Below, piece after piece: positions 6,011 through 8,247 of a DNA stretch of 8,247 nt. The translations under genes were made by a program, and so were the position numbers. Positions within the stretch are counted from its first letter, which is position 1; every line of letters begins with the position of its first letter. Origin of the DNA: an uncultured Collinsella sp. (GTDB lineage Bacteria; Actinomycetota; Coriobacteriia; Coriobacteriales; Coriobacteriaceae); the NCBI GenBank assembly GCA_902494625.1, contig CABUUB010000075.1, forward strand, positions 1-8,247. The letters run 5' to 3'. Under the pieces are notes generated by a model that was not told where the DNA came from, made no database searches, and saw only the letters and a program-made list of their open reading frames with translations.

Positions 6011-7372
6011 ATGGATACTGTTCTGAGCGTTCTTTCATCGGTTTTTTGGGGCCTGCTGATGCTTTCCGTCCTCGTGTTTTTGCACGAGGGCGGCCACTTT
6101 TTGGCGGCGCGTGCCTGCGGCGTCCGTGTGACCGAGTTCTTTTTGGGCCTGCCATGCCGCTTTGACATCCATTACACGTCGCGTCGCATTGGAACTAAGT
6201 TTGGCGTGACCCCGCTGCTGCTGGGTGGCTACGCTGCCATCTGCGGTATGGATCCGACCGACGTCTCGTGCGCCGATCGCGTGCTCGCGGCTATCTATCG
6301 TCATGGTCGCGTGACCGTTGCCGACCTTGCCGCCGAACTTGAGCTGTCCGAGGGGGATGTGCTCGAGGCATGTGCCTTGCTCTTGGGTTGGGGCTCCATC
6401 GCGCCCTGGTATGAGGAAGGGGAGAAGCCCTCGCCGAGCTACTATCCCACCAAGTATCAGACGCTGCCGCGAGACGCGGCGGGCTACACCACCTTTGACG
6501 GCCGCCGGTTCGATCGAGAGCATGCGACTGCCGAGGGCGATGTGTGGGAGCTGCCGTGCGGCGAGGCTGATTTCTTGGCGCAAGAGCGTTCGCACACTTA
6601 TCTTGGCCAGGGTTTTCTCAAGCGCGCTTTTATGCTGCTCGCGGGCATTCTCGTCAATATCTTGACGGGCTTTTTGCTGCTTATGAGCATCTACTCTATT
6701 GCGGGTGTCACCGTGCCGATGGATACCAACGTGATCGGTCAGGTTGACGAGGGGTCTATTGCCGCCAAGGCGGGTATCGAGGGCGGCGACGCGATCCTTT
6801 CGGTCGACGGTGTCTCATGTTCCACTTGGATGGACGTCTACGATGCTATCGGCAAGGCTGCCGGTAAGGACGATATCGCCATCGAGTACGAGCGTGACGG
6901 CAAGCAGCATTCGACCACGGTTGCGCTCAAAGAGGACGAGCGCCTAGGTGTGTATGCCTCTACGCAGGTGGTCCGTTTAGACCCCATCACGTCGGCTCGC
7001 CTGTCTTTCTCCTATGTCGTGCAGACAGCGGAGGGCGTGATGCGCCTACTCCAGCCGCAGCATACGATGGAGATTCTCGACCAGTCCTCGTCGATCGTGG
7101 GCATCAGCGTCATGTCCTCTCAGGCGGCTGCTGCCGGCCCCGTAACGTTCCTGTCGTTTGCCGCGCTCATTTCGTTCTCGCTGGGTTTTATGAACTTGCT
7201 GCCCATCCCCCCGCTCGACGGCGGTAAGTTAGTCATCGAGATTATTCAAAAGATTGTGGGTCGCGAGCTGCCTCTCAAGGCTCAGACAATTGTGAGCTAT
7301 GTGGGCATCGCGCTCTTCGCACTGCTGTTTGTCTATATGCTTCGTTCCGACATCCTTCGATTTATTCTGTAG
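6011..7372 (+). CDS. rseP: RIP metalloprotease RseP/Rip1 family with unusual insert
   Basis: This encodes a membrane site-2 protease of 453 residues from ATG 6011 (458 from TTG 5996). The family cuts membrane-anchored anti-sigma factors and leftover signal peptides inside the bilayer. The zinc motif HEGGH (residues 25-29) is in the first membrane helix. GGYAAICGMD (72-81) corresponds to the GGYxxM loop, the second helix is about 205-232, one PDZ domain lies at about 238-318, and NLLPIPPLDGG (395-405), with the third zinc ligand Asp403, is in the third helix. A last helix spans about 427-443. The catalytic residues are complete. Residues about 79-190, cytoplasmic by RseP topology, form an insertion far longer than the roughly 30 residues usual here. 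The AGP motif of helix two reads AGI. dxr and ispG flank it, as in other Actinobacteria. Confidence 0.93.
   Translation: MDTVLSVLSSVFWGLLMLSVLVFLHEGGHFLAARACGVRVTEFFLGLPCRFDIHYTSRRIGTKFGVTPLLLGGYAAICGMDPTDVSCADRVLAAIYRHGRVTVADLAAELELSEGDVLEACALLLGWGSIAPWYEEGEKPSPSYYPTKYQTLPRDAAGYTTFDGRRFDREHATAEGDVWELPCGEADFLAQERSHTYLGQGFLKRAFMLLAGILVNILTGFLLLMSIYSIAGVTVPMDTNVIGQVDEGSIAAKAGIEGGDAILSVDGVSCSTWMDVYDAIGKAAGKDDIAIEYERDGKQHSTTVALKEDERLGVYASTQVVRLDPITSARLSFSYVVQTAEGVMRLLQPQHTMEILDQSSSIVGISVMSSQAAAAGPVTFLSFAALISFSLGFMNLLPIPPLDGGKLVIEIIQKIVGRELPLKAQTIVSYVGIALFALLFVYMLRSDILRFIL
6266..6412 (+). other. Winged-helix-like segment inserted in the site-2 protease
   Basis: This encodes residues 86-134 of the protease. 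It reads as three helices and a possible wing: ADRVLAAIYRHG (88-99), TVADLAAELEL (102-112) and SEGDVLEACALLLGWG (113-128), then SIAPW with a Pro- and Tyr-rich strand beyond. The hydrophobic spacing and the LA-x-x-L pattern followed by LS fit a helix-turn-helix of the winged type. The segment lies between the GGY loop and the second membrane helix, a cytoplasmic location in RseP. The fold is inferred from pattern only; it could instead be a protein-protein module. Confidence 0.45.
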
Positions 7373-7377
7373 GGGAG
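7373..7377 (+). promoter_or_regulatory. Ribosome binding site deciding the ispG TTG start
   Basis: GGGAG lies just after the protease stop and eight bases before the TTG at 7386. This supports TTG as the ispG start, since the next in-frame candidates (TTG 7404, GTG 7428) lack a comparable site and would trim the family N-terminus. Confidence 0.65.
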
Positions 7378-7385
7378 TGTTTGGA

Positions 7386-8247
7386 TTGTCTTTATCCCAT
7401 TCTTTGCCGCGCGAGCTGACGCGCCCCGTGCATGTGGGCGGCGTGCAGATCGGCGGCGGCGCGCCGGTGGTGGTTCAGTCCATGACCTGCACTGATACCG
7501 CCGATGCCCAAGCAACGCTTGGGCAGGTTCGCGCGTTGGCGCAGGCGGGCTGCGATATCGTGCGCGTGAGTGTACCCACCGAGGCCGCGCTCGAGGGCTT
7601 TCGTACCATCTGTGCTGAGTCCCCGGTGCCGATCGTCGCCGATATTCACTTTAACCATAAGCTCGCCATTGGTGCTGTTGAGGCCGGTGCTGCCAAGCTG
7701 CGCATCAATCCCGGCAATATCGGCGATTGGGCCAAGGTTGACGCGGTGATCGATGCTGCGGGTGCCGCGGGCTGTGCGATTCGTATCGGCGTCAATGCCG
7801 GTTCACTCGAGCAGGATATCGCCGAGCGCGAAGACCTCACGCAGCCCGAAAAGCTCGTGATGTCGAGCGAGCGCTTCGTCAAGCACTTTGAGGACCGCGG
7901 CTTTACGAACATTGTGCTTTCGGCCAAGGCCCATAGCGTGCAAACGACGCTCGATACCTATCGAGCCCTGTCGCGTGAGATTCCCCACGTTCCGCTTCAC
8001 CTGGGCGTAACCGAGGCGGGTACCAAGCTGCAGGGCACCATTAAGAGCTCGGTGGGCCTTGGTATTCTGCTGTCTGAGGGTATCGGTGACACCATGCGCG
8101 TCTCGCTCACGGCCGATCCGGTCGAGGAGCCGCCGGTCGCCTGGGGTATCCTGCAGTCCCTTGGCCTGCGCCGCCGTGGTCCCGAGATCGTCTCGTGTCC
8201 CACGTGCGCTCGTTGCCAGGTCAACCTCATTCCCATCGCCGAGGAGG
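7386..8247 (+). CDS. ispG: 4-hydroxy-3-methylbut-2-enyl diphosphate synthase, 5' part
   Basis: This is the first 287 codons of IspG (GcpE), cut off by the window edge; the family is about 350-390 residues. It converts MEcPP to HMBPP, the penultimate MEP-pathway step, using a 4Fe-4S cluster. Family blocks seen: VHVGGVQIGGGAPVVVQSMT (residues 15-34), GCDIVRVSVP (55-64), PIVADIHFN (82-90), KLRINPGNIG (104-113), IRIGVNAGSLE (132-142), HLGVTEAG (205-212) and CPTCARCQVNL (271-281). Cys271 and Cys274 match the first two cluster cysteines of E. coli (270 and 273); the third Cys and the Glu ligand lie beyond the window. Cys277 is an additional cysteine in this motif. The start is TTG 7386, 13 nt after the protease gene. 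With dxr it gives this cluster two MEP-pathway enzymes. Confidence 0.96.
   Translation, partial: MSLSHSLPRELTRPVHVGGVQIGGGAPVVVQSMTCTDTADAQATLGQVRALAQAGCDIVRVSVPTEAALEGFRTICAESPVPIVADIHFNHKLAIGAVEAGAAKLRINPGNIGDWAKVDAVIDAAGAAGCAIRIGVNAGSLEQDIAEREDLTQPEKLVMSSERFVKHFEDRGFTNIVLSAKAHSVQTTLDTYRALSREIPHVPLHLGVTEAGTKLQGTIKSSVGLGILLSEGIGDTMRVSLTADPVEEPPVAWGILQSLGLRRRGPEIVSCPTCARCQVNLIPIAEE
7505..7525. repeat. Perfect inverted repeat inside ispG
   Basis: TGCCCAAGC (7505-7513) and GCTTGGGCA (7517-7525) are perfect reverse complements separated by three bases (AAC). As mRNA this is a strong nine-base-pair hairpin at about codons 40-47, roughly 120 nt after the start. No T-run follows, so it is not an intrinsic terminator. 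It may be chance within coding sequence or an mRNA structure. Confidence 0.5.

Noticed and set aside
5170..6168. 332-codon open frame on the minus strand opposite dxr
   Set aside because: It is a shadow of dxr in GC-rich coding sequence. It has no recognisable domain, and dxr on the + strand explains the region fully.

Overview
This window looks like a chromosomal housekeeping locus from a high-GC Gram-positive actinobacterium, most likely class Coriobacteriia (a Collinsella-like gut anaerobe). That placement is inferred from the GC-rich sequence, the strong AGGAGG-type ribosome binding sites, the protein character and the gene order. No 16S rRNA or tRNA is present to confirm it. All genes lie on the + strand, packed end to end, and there are no mobile elements, CRISPR arrays or RNA genes.

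Layout. Positions 1-76 are the 5' leader of rpsB. Next come rpsB (ribosomal protein S2) and tsf (elongation factor Ts), closed by a strong intrinsic terminator at about 1743-1778. Between that terminator and pyrH lies a short regulatory stretch (1779-1838) with an inverted repeat, an extended -10 promoter and a strong ribosome binding site ahead of a TTG start. A second, very compact cluster follows: pyrH (UMP kinase), frr (ribosome recycling factor), uppS (undecaprenyl diphosphate synthase), cdsA (CDP-diacylglycerol synthase), dxr (DXP reductoisomerase), a RseP/Rip1-type site-2 protease, and the 5' part of ispG (HMBPP synthase), which runs off the right edge. Gaps are 2, 1, 2, -1, 25 and 13 nt.

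How the genes work together. rpsB, tsf and frr serve translation, and pyrH feeds pyrimidine nucleotide synthesis. dxr and ispG are two steps of the MEP isoprenoid pathway, whose products feed uppS, which makes the C55 lipid carrier for cell-wall synthesis. cdsA makes the CDP-diacylglycerol needed for phospholipids. The site-2 protease normally releases membrane-anchored regulators in envelope stress signalling. The unit therefore links growth rate (translation) to envelope building. The dxr-protease-ispG order is also known from other Actinobacteria, including Mycobacterium.

The most notable observations are: (1) a cytoplasmic insertion of about 110 residues in the site-2 protease, part of which reads like a winged helix-turn-helix domain; (2) a near-perfect intrinsic-terminator structure inside the first codons of uppS, placed so that it could attenuate transcription between the translation genes and the lipid/isoprenoid genes; (3) an extended -10 promoter with an adjacent inverted repeat ahead of pyrH; and (4) a ribosome recycling factor shortened at two places that should lie at the same end of its helix bundle. 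Everything here was read by eye; no database search was possible.
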